A DNA stretch of 7,418 nt, from NCBI GenBank assembly GCA_023398855.1, contig JAEWRS010000121.1, positions 1 through 7,418 on the forward strand, written 5' to 3'. Shown here in pieces: positions 6,603-7,418 of this stretch; position 1 is the stretch's first letter, and each line of letters begins with the position of its first letter. Origin of the DNA: Bacillota bacterium (GTDB lineage Bacteria > Bacillota > Clostridia > Lachnospirales > Lachnospiraceae). The position numbers were made by a program, and so were the translations under genes. Below the pieces are notes generated by a model. It searched no databases and was not told the origin of the DNA. It worked only from the letters and a program-made list of their open reading frames with translations.

Positions 6603-7046
6603 ATGGGAATTCGTATAATACTTGCAAGCCATGGACTGTATGCACAGGAGGCATTGAATACGGCAGGAATGATAATCGGAGATATTGCAAACTATGTTGA
6701 TATCATTTCCGTGACCGCGGATAAAAGCTATGACCAGTGCTTAAAGGAGCTATTGGATTTATACGCCTCCTATGAAGATACCAGATCAGGAGTTTTGGTC
6801 TTAACAGATATTTATGGAGGAACTCCGGCCAAGGCTGCCACCTATTTAGCCTTGACAGAGCCTGACATTCTGGTTTATTCCGGGTTTAGCATGCCGGTGC
6901 TCATGGAACTGTTTATTGCCCGGCCAGAAACGCTGGAGGAAGCCGGCACTGTCATTAAAAGTGCCTATCAGATGGGTCTGGTCTGTATTAACGACAAATG
7001 GAAAGAAGAGGGGGAGCAAGATGGCGATCAAATGGATTCGTATTGA
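6603..7046 (+). CDS. Mannose-family PTS phosphocarrier, IIA component
   Basis: This 147-residue soluble protein accepts phosphate from HPr and passes it to IIB. His10 in ILASHG (6-11) corresponds to the active-site His10 of E. coli ManX. The LTDIYGGTPAKAA segment (67-79) matches the conserved D-[LIV]-x-GG-[ST]-P loop, with Asp69 at the position of the usual active-site aspartate. I place the start at ATG 6603, because AGGGGAG (6585-6591) lies 11 bases upstream and the protein then begins directly at the family start. A TTG at 6564 in the same frame would add 13 atypical residues and is unlikely. IIA is a stand-alone gene here, not fused to IIB as in E. coli ManX. Its last 26 bases overlap the IIB start. 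Confidence 0.93.
   Translation: MGIRIILASHGLYAQEALNTAGMIIGDIANYVDIISVTADKSYDQCLKELLDLYASYEDTRSGVLVLTDIYGGTPAKAATYLALTEPDILVYSGFSMPVLMELFIARPETLEEAGTVIKSAYQMGLVCINDKWKEEGEQDGDQMDSY
7006..7016 (+). promoter_or_regulatory. Ribosome binding site of IIB inside the IIA gene
   Basis: AAGAGGGGGAG lies entirely within the IIA coding sequence and ends four bases before the ATG at 7021. It fixes the IIB start and explains the 26-base overlap of the two genes, which are likely translated in a coupled way. Confidence 0.6.
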
Positions 7047-7418
7047 TGACCGGTTGATTCACGGTCAGGTAGCAACTTCCTGGTTAAGCCATATAGGCGC
7101 TGAGCAGGTGATCTGCATCAGCGATGCTGCTGTGGAAAATCCAGTGCAGGTTCAAGTGCTGAAGATGGCTGCACCTGCCTATAAGGTCCACGTATTCGGC
7201 GTGGATAAATTTATCCGGGTATATGCCAATAATCCTATAAAGAAACAGACATTTATGATTATGGGGAGCTTCAGTGATGCTTTAAAACTGAAGGAAGGGG
7301 GGGTACCCATTGACCATATTAACTTCGGAGGGATGCGGACGACTCCGGAAAGAACCATATCCTATGACCATATTATCTGTTTTTCCCCAAAGGAAGAGGA
7401 GGACTTTCATAAACTTTT
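7021..7418 (+). CDS. Mannose-family PTS phosphocarrier, IIB component (3' end outside window)
   Basis: The visible 132 residues open with MAIKWIRIDDRLIHGQV, the hallmark start of mannose-family EIIB. His14 is the phosphohistidine expected to take phosphate from IIA and give it to the sugar during transport. Further family marks are INFGGMR (100-106) and the EEED segment (125-128) preceding the expected C-terminal helix. Family members are about 155-165 residues, so roughly 25-30 residues are missing past the right edge. The frame is open to the last base with no disruption. This completes the four parts IIC, IID, IIA, IIB. More operon genes, such as sugar-phosphate catabolic enzymes, would be expected just downstream, but they are not in view. 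Confidence 0.95.
   Translation, partial: MAIKWIRIDDRLIHGQVATSWLSHIGAEQVICISDAAVENPVQVQVLKMAAPAYKVHVFGVDKFIRVYANNPIKKQTFMIMGSFSDALKLKEGGVPIDHINFGGMRTTPERTISYDHIICFSPKEEEDFHKL

Overview
The window reads as chromosomal DNA of a low-to-mid GC Gram-positive anaerobe, most likely a Clostridia member of the Lachnospiraceae type. This is inferred from strong purine-rich ribosome binding sites, the mixed AT/GC codon use, a clostridial-style Crp/Fnr regulator and a split mannose-family PTS. The species cannot be fixed from the sequence. All recognisable genes lie on the + strand, and there are no RNA genes, insertion sequences, CRISPR arrays or attachment sites that I can see.

Left part (1-2590): the tail of an unrecognised open frame is followed by a Crp/Fnr-family regulator (169-855). 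After a 93-base gap comes a SulP-family anion transporter with a C-terminal STAS domain (949-2589). The regulator may control the transporter, but this rests on adjacency only.

Middle (2590-4724): a 251-base gap holds a good extended -10 promoter, a small dyad over its -35 box, and a long imperfect hairpin ending in seven T. The hairpin is either the sulP terminator or a leader attenuator. Then comes a 627-residue PRD-type regulator of the HTH/Mga-HTH/PRD/PRD/EIIB-like architecture. Several of its usual phosphoacceptor residues appear to be missing.

Right part (4725-7418): a 154-base leader with two overlapping, mutually exclusive inverted repeats precedes a mannose/fructose/sorbose-family PTS operon in the order IIC, IID, IIA, IIB (the last cut by the window end). 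The genes are tightly packed: a 4-base overlap of IIC and IID, a 45-base gap, then a 26-base overlap of IIA and IIB. IIA (His10) and IIB (His14) form the phosphate relay from HPr to a sugar bound by the IIC/IID membrane pair. The PRD regulator is the obvious candidate controller of this operon. The sugar cannot be named from these genes, and the catabolic enzymes probably lie beyond the right edge.

Nothing here is clearly a new system. The points most worth a second look are the degenerate regulator and the two structured leaders.
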